A stretch of DNA of 64,000 bases from Telluribacter humicola (GCF_017355935.1 NZ_JAFIQT010000008.1:124001-188000); one strand, 5' to 3'. Positions 17,538 to 27,181 are shown, numbered from the stretch's first letter. The notes: generated from the sequence alone by a model not told the origin. Program-made: numbers and translations.

Positions 17538-18215
17538 ATGCAGACTTTTTACAAGCTACTACGAATTGCACTTATGACGTTACCTCTGCTGGCCATGCAG
17601 CAGGCCAAGCCTACCCGCGTTGTATTCTTTGGCGACTCTATTACTCAGGCGGGCGTAGGGCCCAAAGGGTACATTTCTCAGATGAAGGAAATGCTGCAGG
17701 CACGCGGCCTGAGCGATCAGTACGAACTGATAGGGGCGGGCATAGGCGGTAATAAAGTATACGACCTGTACCTGCGCATGGAAGAGGACGTACTGGCCAA
17801 AAATCCTGATGTAGTAGTTGTATACGTAGGTATCAACGATGTATGGCACAAGCGTACCCACGGCACCGGTACCGATCCGGATAAGTACGTGAAGTTTTAC
17901 GAAGCCATTATTAAAAAGCTACAGGCCAATAATATCCGTGTTATCCTGAGTACACCTTCGGTCATTGGGGAGAAATCAGACTACTCCAATGAGCAGGACG
18001 GCGACCTCAACCGCTACGCCGGTTTTATCCGTGACCTGGCGAATAAGCATAATCTGACGCTGGTGGACCTACGCAAAGATTTTCAGGACTATCTGGTAAA
18101 GAATAATCCTGACAATAAGGAGTCAGGCATCCTTACCACCGACCGCGTTCACCTGACCGAAGCCGGTAACAAGTTTGTAGCCGAGAGAATGCTGAATGCC
18201 CTGGTGAAGAAGTAG
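17538..18215 (+). CDS. SGNH/GDSL hydrolase, exported
   Basis: 225 residues from the ATG at 17538. A longer frame starts inside the response-regulator gene but lacks a signal peptide at its end. Block I is VVFFGDSITQAG (nucleophile Ser), block II has Gly in GAGIGGNKVYD, block III is VVYVGINDVWH with Asn, and block V is TTDRVHLTEAG with the Asp-x-x-His pair. It is an esterase or lipase-like enzyme that may deacetylate glycans; the upstream sulfatase gene makes a glycan substrate plausible. The N-terminal hydrophobic segment suggests export. Confidence 0.88.
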   Translation: MQTFYKLLRIALMTLPLLAMQQAKPTRVVFFGDSITQAGVGPKGYISQMKEMLQARGLSDQYELIGAGIGGNKVYDLYLRMEEDVLAKNPDVVVVYVGINDVWHKRTHGTGTDPDKYVKFYEAIIKKLQANNIRVILSTPSVIGEKSDYSNEQDGDLNRYAGFIRDLANKHNLTLVDLRKDFQDYLVKNNPDNKESGILTTDRVHLTEAGNKFVAERMLNALVKK

Positions 18216-18232
18216 CAGGTGAATACCTGTAA

Positions 18233-18264
18233 AAAAGGCGAGCCGATTAACCAGCTCGCCTTTT
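18233..18264. terminator. Bidirectional terminator between convergent genes
   Basis: AAAAGGCGAGC (18233-18243) pairs with GCTCGCCTTTT (18254-18264), with A-run before and T-run after. It serves both the SGNH hydrolase (plus) and the fatty acid hydroxylase (minus). Confidence 0.88.
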
Positions 18265-18268
18265 TGTG

Positions 18269-19252
18269 TTATGAAGCTTTTGGAGTTACTTTGAATTCCT
18301 CCTGACCTATTTCCTTGATAGGTACTGGCTTTTTCTTTCCGTTAATAACTTCTTTGGCTTTTGCCACATCTATCGGATCTCCAAATAGATAAAACATTTT
18401 CATTTTGAACCCTTTGGCATTCTTCATATCCTCCCAGATATCCATGTACTCATGGAAATTGATGTAGATTGGGTTAGCCTTATGCTCTAAGCTAGTGGTA
18501 ATACCATAAATAGCCTGCTCTTCCTCTTCCTGGTAGGTACCAAACATCCGATCCCAAAGGACAAAGGTGGCGCCGTAGTTCTTGTTGATGTACTTCTCCT
18601 GTGAGCCGTGGTGTACCCGGTGGTTGGATGGGGTAGCAAAGATGTATTCGATGGCAGGGTGCAACTTGCGGATGTACTCTGTATGTACCCAGAACTGGAA
18701 TAGAACCGCTATCTGGTTAACAATAAAGAATATAACGGGGTGGAAACCCATAATGGCAATGGGGAAGAAAAAGATCAGCTTCAGGTGCTGTACCCAGCTT
18801 AACCGGAATGATACCGTCAGGTTGTAGTTTTCGCTGCTGTGGTGTACCACATGCGTAGCCCACCAGAACCGTTGCTCGTGCGAAATGCGGTGAGCCCAGT
18901 AGCTACACAAGTCAAAGAATACATAGCAGGGTATAAACGTCCACCAGGCAAAATGCATGCGCCAGGGTACTAGGTTATACATCCAGACTATAATGGAAAA
19001 AAGCGTGAATTTTAAGAGGAAAGCAACTATTACGTTTCCAATTCCGACCAACACAGAGCCAATAGTCTCATTTTTGTCGTACAGATGTCTGTCGTGCCGA
19101 TAAGAGATATACCACTCGATCAGCACAAAGAAGAACATGACTGGTGCGGCCCATACTATAATCTCGGGGGCACTTTTTGTAAGACCATCAAGTTGGGTAA
19201 AGTTAATTTTTGGGGCACCAAAAAGAGTAGATAAGTTGAGTAATACCGTCAT
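18269..19252 (-). CDS. Fatty acid hydroxylase / sterol desaturase family membrane protein
   Basis: 327 residues. Histidine clusters HRISHE, HVVHHSSENYN and NHRVHHGS form the di-iron site of the family, set among four or five membrane helices. Members hydroxylate or desaturate lipid chains in the membrane using oxygen. The substrate is not evident; ornithine lipid, sphingolipid or carotenoid modification are all known in the family. It is a single gene. Its stop sits four bases from a shared terminator. Confidence 0.88.
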   Translation of the reverse strand: MTVLLNLSTLFGAPKINFTQLDGLTKSAPEIIVWAAPVMFFFVLIEWYISYRHDRHLYDKNETIGSVLVGIGNVIVAFLLKFTLFSIIVWMYNLVPWRMHFAWWTFIPCYVFFDLCSYWAHRISHEQRFWWATHVVHHSSENYNLTVSFRLSWVQHLKLIFFFPIAIMGFHPVIFFIVNQIAVLFQFWVHTEYIRKLHPAIEYIFATPSNHRVHHGSQEKYINKNYGATFVLWDRMFGTYQEEEEQAIYGITTSLEHKANPIYINFHEYMDIWEDMKNAKGFKMKMFYLFGDPIDVAKAKEVINGKKKPVPIKEIGQEEFKVTPKAS

Positions 19253-19434
19253 TCCTTTGTCAATTGTGTTTCACTAAATAATAAAGTCAGCTTTAGAAGA
19301 AATGTTTTAAAGATCCGCTAATCTGTTGTTCAATAGTCAGAGTTGAAAAATTTATAAGTAGTAAATAACTCACTTTTACCATAGTATCCCAACGTTATCT
19401 GATTAAATCTGCCCAATCAGCTATAAAAAAAATG

Positions 19435-20394
19435 TTAAGGAGCCACAGAGGGAAGGTCAGGCTTGCTAAGGGTACGCCAGAGATAAAAGGTAAGATAGGC
19501 TTCCCAGCCACAGAAGTTACTAAAAACCAGATCCAGTTCTGCCCGCTCGGGTCGCCGTGCCAGCCCCTTTACCTTATGCAACGCATTGTATAATCCTACG
19601 TCTCCGTAAGGGACGCAGGTGGCTACTTTCAGTGACTTCATAAGAGCATAGTTAGCGGTCCACTCACCGATGCCTTTATACGAAGTCAACTGACGGATCA
19701 TAGCCTCGGGCGTGGATAAGGTACTCAGTTGCTCTTTTGAAACCTCCCCGGTACTAAAAGCCCTGGCGATGGTGATGAGGTATTGGGCCTTTCTTTCCGA
19801 AAATTGAAGCTCCCGTAGCGCAGCAGGCTCAACCATAGCAACCTGCCTGGGCTCCGGAAAGAGATAGTAGGTTTCATCCTGCCAGTCTATCCGCTCTCCG
19901 AGGGTTTCTACCAGCCTCCTTTTTAACTTATAGGCAAAGGACAAGTTGATTTGCTGCCCGATGATGCTCCAGCAGAGAGCCTCAAATAAGTCAGGAATAC
20001 CAATCAGGCGCAGGCCGCAGTACTCATCTGCCATGAAAGCAAGCTCCTGGTCTGACCTGAGCAGCTTGTAAAAAGGCGCCAGATCCGTATCCAGATCAAA
20101 CAGGTCCCGTACATATTGGATCAAGGCGGCTTCGTCCGTGATGGTACCTCGAAGTACCTCAATATGGAGGTTACTGTCTACTTGCGATATTTTTACCAGA
20201 ACCGGCTGCCCGGCTATTCGGATGGGTTTAATGACGGCATCAGGCAAAATGCGGTGCATGATATCGTCGTAGTTCCGGTCCAGAAACCACAGACACTCCT
20301 GAAAGCTGAATAAGGGAGGAGTAGGGGTAAGGTAGGATAAGCTTTCGGAGATCAACTGTTTCTTTGGATTAGATAAGTGAAAAAAGCCCGGCAT
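19435..20394 (-). CDS. alkA: DNA-3-methyladenine glycosylase II (AlkA-like)
   Basis: 319 residues. An N-terminal AlkA domain (FSFQECLWFLDRNYDD) is followed by the helix-hairpin-helix-GPD region LTSYKGIGEWTANYALMKSL, with catalytic Asp in VPYGDVGLYNAL. It removes alkylated bases from DNA. The ATG at 20394 lies inside the loop of a perfect terminator hairpin (20381-20407) that belongs to the upstream gene; the other in-frame option is the TTG at residue 14 (20355). The fold needs residues from about 28 on, so both fit. The boundary at the 5' end is therefore uncertain, the identity is not. Confidence 0.9.
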   Translation of the reverse strand: MPGFFHLSNPKKQLISESLSYLTPTPPLFSFQECLWFLDRNYDDIMHRILPDAVIKPIRIAGQPVLVKISQVDSNLHIEVLRGTITDEAALIQYVRDLFDLDTDLAPFYKLLRSDQELAFMADEYCGLRLIGIPDLFEALCWSIIGQQINLSFAYKLKRRLVETLGERIDWQDETYYLFPEPRQVAMVEPAALRELQFSERKAQYLITIARAFSTGEVSKEQLSTLSTPEAMIRQLTSYKGIGEWTANYALMKSLKVATCVPYGDVGLYNALHKVKGLARRPERAELDLVFSNFCGWEAYLTFYLWRTLSKPDLPSVAP

Positions 20395-20407
20395 AACCGG
20401 GCTTTTT
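20381..20407 (-). terminator. Terminator of the membrane protein gene, overlapping the alkA start
   Basis: AAAAAGCCCGG and CCGGGCTTTTT form a perfect 11-bp stem with a 5-nt loop (CATAA). It lies 31 bp past the stop of the gene at 20438. The loop contains the complement of the ATG assigned to alkA. Confidence 0.82.
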
Positions 20408-20437
20408 AAGAACGAAAGACAGACCTTTTAGTATGTA

Positions 20438-22114
20438 CTATAAAGTGATTTCCTCGCCGGTAGATAACCTGAAATACTCATTGTCTTTAATAACTCCGGC
20501 GTATAGCTTAAACTGGGAAGCATTCAGGTACTTTTTCAGGATGGAAATAGAAGTAGCTCCGTCGTGGTAGTATCGGCCTGTACGTAGTACCCCCAGTACA
20601 CTACGATGATTGTTTTTGGTGGGAAAGAAATGCAGCTCCGACCCCGCCTGAAGGATTACATAGGCTCCCTCATTTTTACCCAGATCCCGGCTCACTTCCG
20701 GGAAACGAAACGTTATAAAATCCTGACCGTTCTCGACCTCTACCGGTGTACTGCCCTTAATCGGAGCATTGGCCAGGCGTTCAAAATAAAACGAAGGCAT
20801 CTCATACACCCCGGTGGCTATCGATTCTTCATAAATGGTATCTACCGGCTTCCTTACCGCGACGTAGATCGGTGAGGAGGGAATAGCCCGGTTGTTTTTC
20901 CATTCGTAGGCGTCCGTTAGTAGTACTTTCCGGTAGTAATCCACTGCTTCCCAGTTCTGGAAGTAGGCATTGAAAAAGTAGAGTAGCGCTATACCCAGGC
21001 CTGCTGTACTAAGTATTTTGGGATTGTGCCGGAAGATTGGAGTTCGGAGTAACAGGAGGTAGATAAATAAGATCCAGTACACAAACATATGCTTATAGCG
21101 GTTGGTCAGGATAGAACCGGCCCCTTCGGAGGCACGACCCAGCGCAAACACACTAAAGACAATAAATAAGAAGGCCAGACAGCCCCATACCCATACCTCA
21201 TTGGCGTAAGGTGTCTGCTTCTTTATAAGTACCTTCTTTATGAATGGTATGAATAGCCATATAACCAGCGCCAGGATAATCAGTCCTGCAACCCCTGCTA
21301 TTACTAGTCGTATTTTATCAGAAAGGGTAGGGAATATGTCCACAATCATCCCTGGCATGGTGACCAGTATCTGGAGCAGCGAGTCAAAGTGCCTCAAGTT
21401 TTCACTGATGGGGGGACGGAAGTCAGGTACTTTTAGCTGGTAGTAGTAGTAAAATACCAGCAGCCCCATGACCAGACCCCACACACCCAGCCGCTTAAAT
21501 TTCTTCTGGACGAACAGTACCAATGCACCCGCCAGGAATAAAAAGGTACCGGTAACATCAGAGTACAAGGCTATGATAGCGGCAACTATACCTAGTGCAA
21601 ACCACCCTACCGAATGTCTGGATAAGAGCCAAAGTGCCAGAAAAGACCAGATAAATACGGCTATATGCTGCATGGGAATCATAGCCCAGTATACAGCCCC
21701 ATAGTTGATCGGGGTGAACAGCAGAAATGGAATAGGCAGGAAGTAGAGCCAATTAATGTTTTCCTGACGAAACCAGTTAATAAACAGCCCTAGCAGGATC
21801 AAGTAGGTAGAGATACCCAGTACCATCATGATTCTGAGATCCAGCGAACCATTTAGCAGATATACCCAGTAGGATACAAGACGGTCCACGACTATACGCC
21901 TTTCGTCATCCTGCGTATACAGGATGTTCCAAAAGCCCCTGATCCCGTCATAGTTGCCTTTCAGAATTTTTACCGTAGGCTCCAGCAGTGCGTCAAAGTC
22001 ATCCTGAAAAGGTATATTAACGGACATTTCAAAAAAAGTAAAATAGAAAAATACAATTGGAAATGCCGTTACTATAAAAAGTAAAATACCTTTTAAGGAA
22101 AGCTTAGAAGCCAT
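20438..22114 (-). CDS. Large multi-spanning membrane protein, possibly a glycosyltransferase-like protein
   Basis: 558 residues from the ATG with complement 22112-22114; the frame runs 25 codons further upstream without support. About ten hydrophobic segments fill residues 10-400, with an early periplasmic-type segment PFQDDFDALLEPTVKILKG that recalls the acidic first loop of GT39/GT83-type lipid-linked sugar transferases; the C-terminal 170 residues are soluble. No signature is conclusive, so the function is left open. The neighbour upstream on the same strand is an NDP-sugar transferase, which fits a polysaccharide role, but a terminator separates them. Confidence 0.65.
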   Translation of the reverse strand: MASKLSLKGILLFIVTAFPIVFFYFTFFEMSVNIPFQDDFDALLEPTVKILKGNYDGIRGFWNILYTQDDERRIVVDRLVSYWVYLLNGSLDLRIMMVLGISTYLILLGLFINWFRQENINWLYFLPIPFLLFTPINYGAVYWAMIPMQHIAVFIWSFLALWLLSRHSVGWFALGIVAAIIALYSDVTGTFLFLAGALVLFVQKKFKRLGVWGLVMGLLVFYYYYQLKVPDFRPPISENLRHFDSLLQILVTMPGMIVDIFPTLSDKIRLVIAGVAGLIILALVIWLFIPFIKKVLIKKQTPYANEVWVWGCLAFLFIVFSVFALGRASEGAGSILTNRYKHMFVYWILFIYLLLLRTPIFRHNPKILSTAGLGIALLYFFNAYFQNWEAVDYYRKVLLTDAYEWKNNRAIPSSPIYVAVRKPVDTIYEESIATGVYEMPSFYFERLANAPIKGSTPVEVENGQDFITFRFPEVSRDLGKNEGAYVILQAGSELHFFPTKNNHRSVLGVLRTGRYYHDGATSISILKKYLNASQFKLYAGVIKDNEYFRLSTGEEITL

Positions 22115-22195
22115 TGGAATCGTTGGTGATGAATGATTTGATAGTGTAAATAGAATCAGGATATAAAATATATCCAAGTCCAGGGGCAAAATGTT

Positions 22196-22219
22196 AGGGT
22201 TGGGTACTCACCCAACCCT
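22196..22219 (-). terminator. Hairpin terminator of the NDP-sugar transferase gene
   Basis: AGGGTTGGGT (22196-22205) pairs perfectly with ACCCAACCCT (22210-22219) with a 4-nt loop, 4 bp past the stop; on the minus strand ACATTTTG follows. Confidence 0.65.
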
Positions 22220-22222
22220 GGT

Positions 22223-23119
22223 TTACCAGAGGTTGGATGGGTACTTACCCGAAGTATGTAGTTCACTAAGAGCGGCCTGTACAGTAGGCTTATCTTCAGG
22301 ATACGTCACCCCAAACCAATCGGACTGGCTGGTGAAGACCCTGCATTTGCCTAAGTCATTAAAGATCATATTCGTGACAATGTACGGAATATAAAACTCA
22401 GCCTTAGGCGTAGTGAAATTAGCCCGGGCATAGGCCTCAAATAAGTTCTTTGTAATGGGGAACACAGAAGGTTTGAAGCCCCAGAAATTCATGGATACAA
22501 TGGTCTCGGCAGAAAGCTCGGTCATGATTTCATCTTCCTCAAAGTAGATCTTGCCGAGGTCGCTGGATATTTTGGTACGCTCTACTACCGACGACAGGTT
22601 ACCGTCACTATTCACTACGCATACACCGCGGGATACAGTACCATTTTCGGACAGTGTACGCTTCAGCTCGTAGCCAATCATAGCATGTTGTGTATCGTCG
22701 GTATCGCTCTGAAGAAATTCCGCCATGGTCGCAAAAGCTTCCCGACCATAGAAATCGTCGGCATTGATTACAGCAAAAGGAGTAGAGGTTTGTTCCCAGG
22801 CGCAAAGCATAGCGTGTCCGGTACCCCAGGGTTTGGTGCGCTCTACGGTGCCCAGATCTTCGGGTACGTACGACTGTATACCCTGTATAGCAAAGTCATA
22901 GTCAATCAGGCCCTGTAGCTTGGGAGCAAATACAGCCTCCATTTCATCTCTGATTTCTTCCCGTACTATAAACACTACTTTGCCAAAGCCACCCCGGATG
23001 GCATCAAAAAGAGAATAATCTATAATGGTTTCCCCATTAGGGCCAAATTGATCGAGTTGTTTAATGCCTCCGTAGCGGCTGCCCATACCGGCGGCCAGTA
23101 TCAAAAGTGTAGGTTTCAT
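22223..23119 (-). CDS. NDP-sugar nucleotidyltransferase
   Basis: 298 residues from MKPTLLILAAGMGSRYGG, the first beta-strand and nucleotide-binding GxGxRxG loop; 14 upstream in-frame codons are dropped. FGPNGETIIDYSLFDAIRGGFGKVVFIVRE, KPWGTGHAMLCAWE and VINADDFYGREAF (metal-binding Asp) mark a nucleotidyltransferase of the glucose-1-phosphate thymidylyl/uridylyl type. It activates a sugar phosphate for polysaccharide or glycolipid synthesis; which sugar and nucleotide cannot be said. Confidence 0.85.
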   Translation of the reverse strand: MKPTLLILAAGMGSRYGGIKQLDQFGPNGETIIDYSLFDAIRGGFGKVVFIVREEIRDEMEAVFAPKLQGLIDYDFAIQGIQSYVPEDLGTVERTKPWGTGHAMLCAWEQTSTPFAVINADDFYGREAFATMAEFLQSDTDDTQHAMIGYELKRTLSENGTVSRGVCVVNSDGNLSSVVERTKISSDLGKIYFEEDEIMTELSAETIVSMNFWGFKPSVFPITKNLFEAYARANFTTPKAEFYIPYIVTNMIFNDLGKCRVFTSQSDWFGVTYPEDKPTVQAALSELHTSGKYPSNLW

Positions 23120-23225
23120 TCGTATGTGTGATTTTGGGTGTATATCTAAAAGGAGCGGCAAGTTAAAAACTTATGCCTAAAGCTAATTAGGTTGTTTACC
23201 AGATTTAAAAATCGGACAACAAAAA

Positions 23226-23255
23226 AAAGCGCCGCGTGGAAGCTCGCGACGCTTT
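23226..23255 (-). terminator. Terminator of the IscA-type gene
   Basis: AAAGCG.CGCG and CGCG.CGCTTT arms (23226-23236, 23245-23255; one internal mismatch) are followed on the minus strand by eight T. Confidence 0.75.
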
Positions 23256-23308
23256 AAATCACACTTAATCAAAAATAAAAAGCTCGCCGGATGGATCCGG
23301 CCAATATT

Positions 23309-23635
23309 TTATACTGCGAAGCTTTCCCCGCATCCGCAGGTACGCGAAGCGTTAGGGTTGACAAATTGGAATCCTTTGCCATTTAAGCCATCGCTAAAAT
23401 CTAACGTGGTACCAGCCAGGTACAGGATACTCTTTTTGTCTACCACGATTTTGATGCCTTTGTCTTCAAATACCATGTCAGTAGGCTTGTACTCTGAATC
23501 GAACTCAAGGTTATACATGAGGCCTGAGCAGCCACCACCTACTACACCAACGCGGATATGATTTACGTCCGCACGGCCCTCCTCGTTACGGAGTTCTAAT
23601 ATTTTATCTTTAGCCTTATCAGTTACTGTTACCAT
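23309..23635 (-). CDS. A-type iron-sulfur cluster carrier (IscA/HesB/ErpA family)
   Basis: 108 residues, normal family length. The three conserved cysteines are visible: GGGCSGLMYNL (about residue 35) and RTCGCGESF near the C-terminus. It carries and delivers 4Fe-4S or 2Fe-2S clusters to apo-enzymes in the cytoplasm. It lies 122 bp downstream of thrB on the same strand but has no known link to threonine synthesis. Which subtype (IscA, SufA or ErpA) cannot be decided here. Confidence 0.93.
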   Translation of the reverse strand: MVTVTDKAKDKILELRNEEGRADVNHIRVGVVGGGCSGLMYNLEFDSEYKPTDMVFEDKGIKIVVDKKSILYLAGTTLDFSDGLNGKGFQFVNPNASRTCGCGESFAV

Positions 23636-23757
23636 CGTCTGAGCAATTATTCGTCTTACCTTCAGTAGTAATAACTTTTTTTTGGAGAGTAAAGTTCAGT
23701 TGCCGGATCGTTTAATAGAGCTTTTTAGCCTCTGGATTAGACTATATGGCTATATAC

Positions 23758-24696
23758 TTAATTCTTTTCCAATAGCTTAGGGCCTTCCTTATTAATAGCC
23801 GAAACGTGCATCTTACTGCCGATACCAGCCTGCTCAAAGGCGTTCTGCATAGCCTTGCCAATGCGCTCAGCGTCGCTGCGGCTTCGGCTTAGAGCAAACA
23901 TAGAGGGACCCGCACCCGAAATGCTGCACCCAAGGGCTCCGTTGTCAATAGCGGCCTGCTTTACCTCGTTGAACTCCGGGATCAGGATAGCGCGCACGGG
24001 CTCAATGATCACATCAACCATAGAACGGCTGATCAGATCGAAGTCTTCCTTCATGAGTCCGGTGATGAGTCCGGCTACATTACCCATTTGTGAAATGGTA
24101 TTTTTGAGCGATACCTCGTTGCGAAGGATGTAACGGGCATCTTTGGTATTGACTTCAATATCGGGGTGTACCAGCGTACAGTGCAGGCTAGAGGGTACCG
24201 GAACGGTGAATACATCCAGCGGATTATAGCTCCGGATCACGACAAAGCCACCCAGCAGCGAAGGACCCACGTTATCAGCGTGGGCTGATCCGCAGGCGAT
24301 GCGCTCACCTTCAATGGCAAAGGGTAGGAGTTGCTCACGCGTAAAGGGCTGATCAAGCAGCTCGTTAATGGCAAACACACCGGCTACGGCACTGGCCGCG
24401 CTGGACCCCATACCGCTGCCTAGCGGCATGTTTTTATGAAGCGTTACCTCACAGCCTACGTCCAGCCGATTCAGCTTATTCAGGAAGTGCTGCATCACTA
24501 CCGTCACGGCGTTACGCGAGGCATCGCGGGGAAGCCGGCCTTCGTCACCCGTTATGTCAGCAATGACAATACCGGGCTCATCGCGCCGACGTACCTCTAC
24601 GATATCGCCGGGTTCATCCACGGCAAAGCCAAATATGTCAAATCCGCAGGCTACGTTGGCAACGGTAGCGGGGGCGAAGGCTTTTATGTAATTCAT
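23758..24696 (-). CDS. thrB: Homoserine kinase
   Basis: 312 residues. The GHMP-kinase ATP loop is NMPLGSGMGSSAASAVAG (about residues 86-103); APATVANVACGFDIFGFAVDEPGD opens the protein and GALGCSISGAGPSMFAL is the third motif. It phosphorylates L-homoserine in threonine synthesis. It follows thrA by 22 bp. The expected third gene thrC (threonine synthase) is not next in line; an IscA-type gene is found instead. Confidence 0.96.
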   Translation of the reverse strand: MNYIKAFAPATVANVACGFDIFGFAVDEPGDIVEVRRRDEPGIVIADITGDEGRLPRDASRNAVTVVMQHFLNKLNRLDVGCEVTLHKNMPLGSGMGSSAASAVAGVFAINELLDQPFTREQLLPFAIEGERIACGSAHADNVGPSLLGGFVVIRSYNPLDVFTVPVPSSLHCTLVHPDIEVNTKDARYILRNEVSLKNTISQMGNVAGLITGLMKEDFDLISRSMVDVIIEPVRAILIPEFNEVKQAAIDNGALGCSISGAGPSMFALSRSRSDAERIGKAMQNAFEQAGIGSKMHVSAINKEGPKLLEKN

Positions 24697-24718
24697 GTGT
24701 TTGGTCAGGTCTGCTCTA

Positions 24719-27181
24719 TTACCCCAGATAGCTACTGATACTCATAATGTCGGCAAATACGCCCGAAGCTGTAACCTCGGCACCCGCACCGGGGCCTTTT
24801 ACAACCAGGGGACGATCCTTATAGCGCTCCGTTGTGAATGATACAATGTTATCACTGCCGGATAAAGTATAGAAGGGATGCTGCGGCCCTACGGTACGTA
24901 GCTCTACTTTTGCTTCACCATCTTCAAGGGTTGCTATGTACCTGAGTACTTCACCCTTAGCCTGAGCACTGGCTAATAGCCCTTCAAAATACTCGTTGGA
25001 GGCTTCCAGCTCAGCGAAGAAAGCTTCCACGCTGGGGGCTTTCAGACAATTATCGGGAAGTAGCTGGGCTACGCTGACATCTTCCGGTTCGAGGGGTACA
25101 CCTACTTCACGCGACAGGATCAGGATCTTACGGGCTACGTCGGTACCGCTCAGGTCGTCGCGCGGATCAGGCTCGGTATAGCCTTTGGCTTTGGCATCAC
25201 GCACCACATCCACAAAGCGGACACCGGACTTGAAGTTGTTGAATATGTAGGAAAGGGTACCGGAGACAATAGCTTCTATCTTCAGAAACTTATCACCGCT
25301 GGCCATCAGTCCCTGAATGGTATTTATAATGGGTAGTCCGGCTCCTACGTTGGTTTCGTAGAGGAACTTCACCCCCCGCTGCAGGGCTGTCCGCTGCAGG
25401 CGCAGGTACTCGTCGTAACGTCCGGAGTTGGCCACCTTGTTGGGAGTTACTACCGAAATGCTGGCGTCGAGGAGCGTTTCGTAGTAGCGTACTATGTCCT
25501 TATCGGAGGTACAGTCCACAAATACACTGTTGGGCAGGTTCAGCTCCTTGATACGCTGTACAAAGGCAGGCAGGCTGGTTTTGACGCCCTGTTCGGCCAG
25601 TTGGTCACGCCAGTCTTTCAGCGAAACGCCTTCCGGGTAAAGCAGCATTCTCCTGGTATTGGACAAGCCTATGACATTCACGATCAGCAGTTTTTCGGTG
25701 CGGAGGTATTTTTCCTGGTCGCAGAGCTGCTTGAGTAGGGTACTACCTATCAGTCCGACACCCACTATGAAGAGGTTGAGGGAGCGGGTCTCGGACTGAA
25801 AAAAAACCCCGTGTATAGCGTTTAGCGCTTTCGACAGGTCATTCTTGGAGATAACTACTGATATATTCAACTCAGATGATCCCTGAGCGGTAGCTATCAC
25901 GTTGATACCGTTTTTTCCAAGTACTGAGAAGAGCTTGCCGGATACACCGGTACTCTTCTTCATCCCTTCACCCACAATAGCCACGATAGAAACATTCTTC
26001 TCGATACTGATGCTGTCAATATCTCCGGTGGCAATTTCAGCTTCAAATTCTTTCTCCAGTACCTCACGCGCCCGGTCAGAGTTGCGGGGGTCGATAGTGA
26101 AGCAGATAGAGTGCTCCGATGAAGCCTGTGAGATCAGAATAACACTTATATTATTGACAGAAAGCGCCGTAAACAGGCGGGCCGATATACCAGCCACCCC
26201 GATCATACCACTACCCTGTACGTTGACCATAGCGGTATCATCAATGGATGATATACCTGTGATAGCGTAGGCGTAGTCTTTGCTGTTAGCTGTACGGCTA
26301 ACGAGGGTGCCTTCAAAATCGCGATTAAAGGTGTTAAGTACTTTAAGAGGTATATTTTTGGCAAAAGCCGGCTGTAAGCTAGGGGGATAAATTACTTTAG
26401 CCCCGAAGTGCGACAGTTCCATGGCTTCAGCGTACGAAATCGAAGGAATCGTAAAAGCATTAGGTACCTTACGCGGATCGGCCGTCATCATGCCATCTAC
26501 GTCCGTCCATATTTCAATGACTTCGGCATCGAGGGCTGCTCCAAAGATAGAAGCCGTGTAGTCCGAGCCTCCGCGTCCGAGTGTGGTCGTGATTCCATCC
26601 GCCGTAGAGGACACAAAACCAGTAATGCACTGTAGGGCGCTGCTCTTGGCAAAGTGCTCAAGAATAAGGCGATCCGTAGTGGCGAAGTCTACCTCGGCCA
26701 TACCAAAGTAGGCGTTAGTCCTGACCATCAGACGTGCGTCGCAGTATTCTGCAGCTACTCCTCTGTGCTTGAGGGCTTCGGTAATGATAGTCGTAGACAG
26801 CCTCTCCCCAAAGCTCATGATCAGGTCGAGGGTACGTGGGGTAAGTTCGCGGATAAGGTACACCCCGCGAAGCAAGTCTTCCAGTTCGTTCACCAGCCCT
26901 TTGACGGTGGCAAAGGTACTGCTCTGGCTTTTTACACCGATCAGTCCGCGGATGGTAGTGAAGTGTCTTTCTTCTACCGCTTTCATCAGATCAAGGTACT
27001 CCCCATTTCCGGCGGCGGCCATTCGGCCTATCTCGATGAGCCGGTTCGTGACGCCTCCCATCGCTGAGAATACCACCGCAATGCGCTCACCCTGCGCAAG
27101 ATTATCTTCCAGAATACTGATTACCTGCTTGATGCTGTCAACCGTACCGACCGACGTACCGCCAAATTTGAGAACTTTCAT
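24719..27181 (-). CDS. thrA: Bifunctional aspartokinase / homoserine dehydrogenase I
   Basis: 820 residues, the same length as the E. coli enzyme. The kinase domain begins MKVLKFGGTSVGTVDSI, with FGERLSTTIITEALKHRG and TTLGRGGSDYTAS; two ACT regulatory units occupy about residues 315-455; the C-terminal homoserine dehydrogenase starts near LFIVGVGLIGSTLLKQL and contains KFLYETNVGAGLPII and FNNFKSGVRFVDVVRDAKAKGYTEPDPRDDLSG. It catalyses the first and third steps from aspartate to threonine. Feedback control by threonine is likely from the ACT units. No leader-peptide attenuator was seen upstream. Confidence 0.97.
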   Translation of the reverse strand: MKVLKFGGTSVGTVDSIKQVISILEDNLAQGERIAVVFSAMGGVTNRLIEIGRMAAAGNGEYLDLMKAVEERHFTTIRGLIGVKSQSSTFATVKGLVNELEDLLRGVYLIRELTPRTLDLIMSFGERLSTTIITEALKHRGVAAEYCDARLMVRTNAYFGMAEVDFATTDRLILEHFAKSSALQCITGFVSSTADGITTTLGRGGSDYTASIFGAALDAEVIEIWTDVDGMMTADPRKVPNAFTIPSISYAEAMELSHFGAKVIYPPSLQPAFAKNIPLKVLNTFNRDFEGTLVSRTANSKDYAYAITGISSIDDTAMVNVQGSGMIGVAGISARLFTALSVNNISVILISQASSEHSICFTIDPRNSDRAREVLEKEFEAEIATGDIDSISIEKNVSIVAIVGEGMKKSTGVSGKLFSVLGKNGINVIATAQGSSELNISVVISKNDLSKALNAIHGVFFQSETRSLNLFIVGVGLIGSTLLKQLCDQEKYLRTEKLLIVNVIGLSNTRRMLLYPEGVSLKDWRDQLAEQGVKTSLPAFVQRIKELNLPNSVFVDCTSDKDIVRYYETLLDASISVVTPNKVANSGRYDEYLRLQRTALQRGVKFLYETNVGAGLPIINTIQGLMASGDKFLKIEAIVSGTLSYIFNNFKSGVRFVDVVRDAKAKGYTEPDPRDDLSGTDVARKILILSREVGVPLEPEDVSVAQLLPDNCLKAPSVEAFFAELEASNEYFEGLLASAQAKGEVLRYIATLEDGEAKVELRTVGPQHPFYTLSGSDNIVSFTTERYKDRPLVVKGPGAGAEVTASGVFADIMSISSYLG

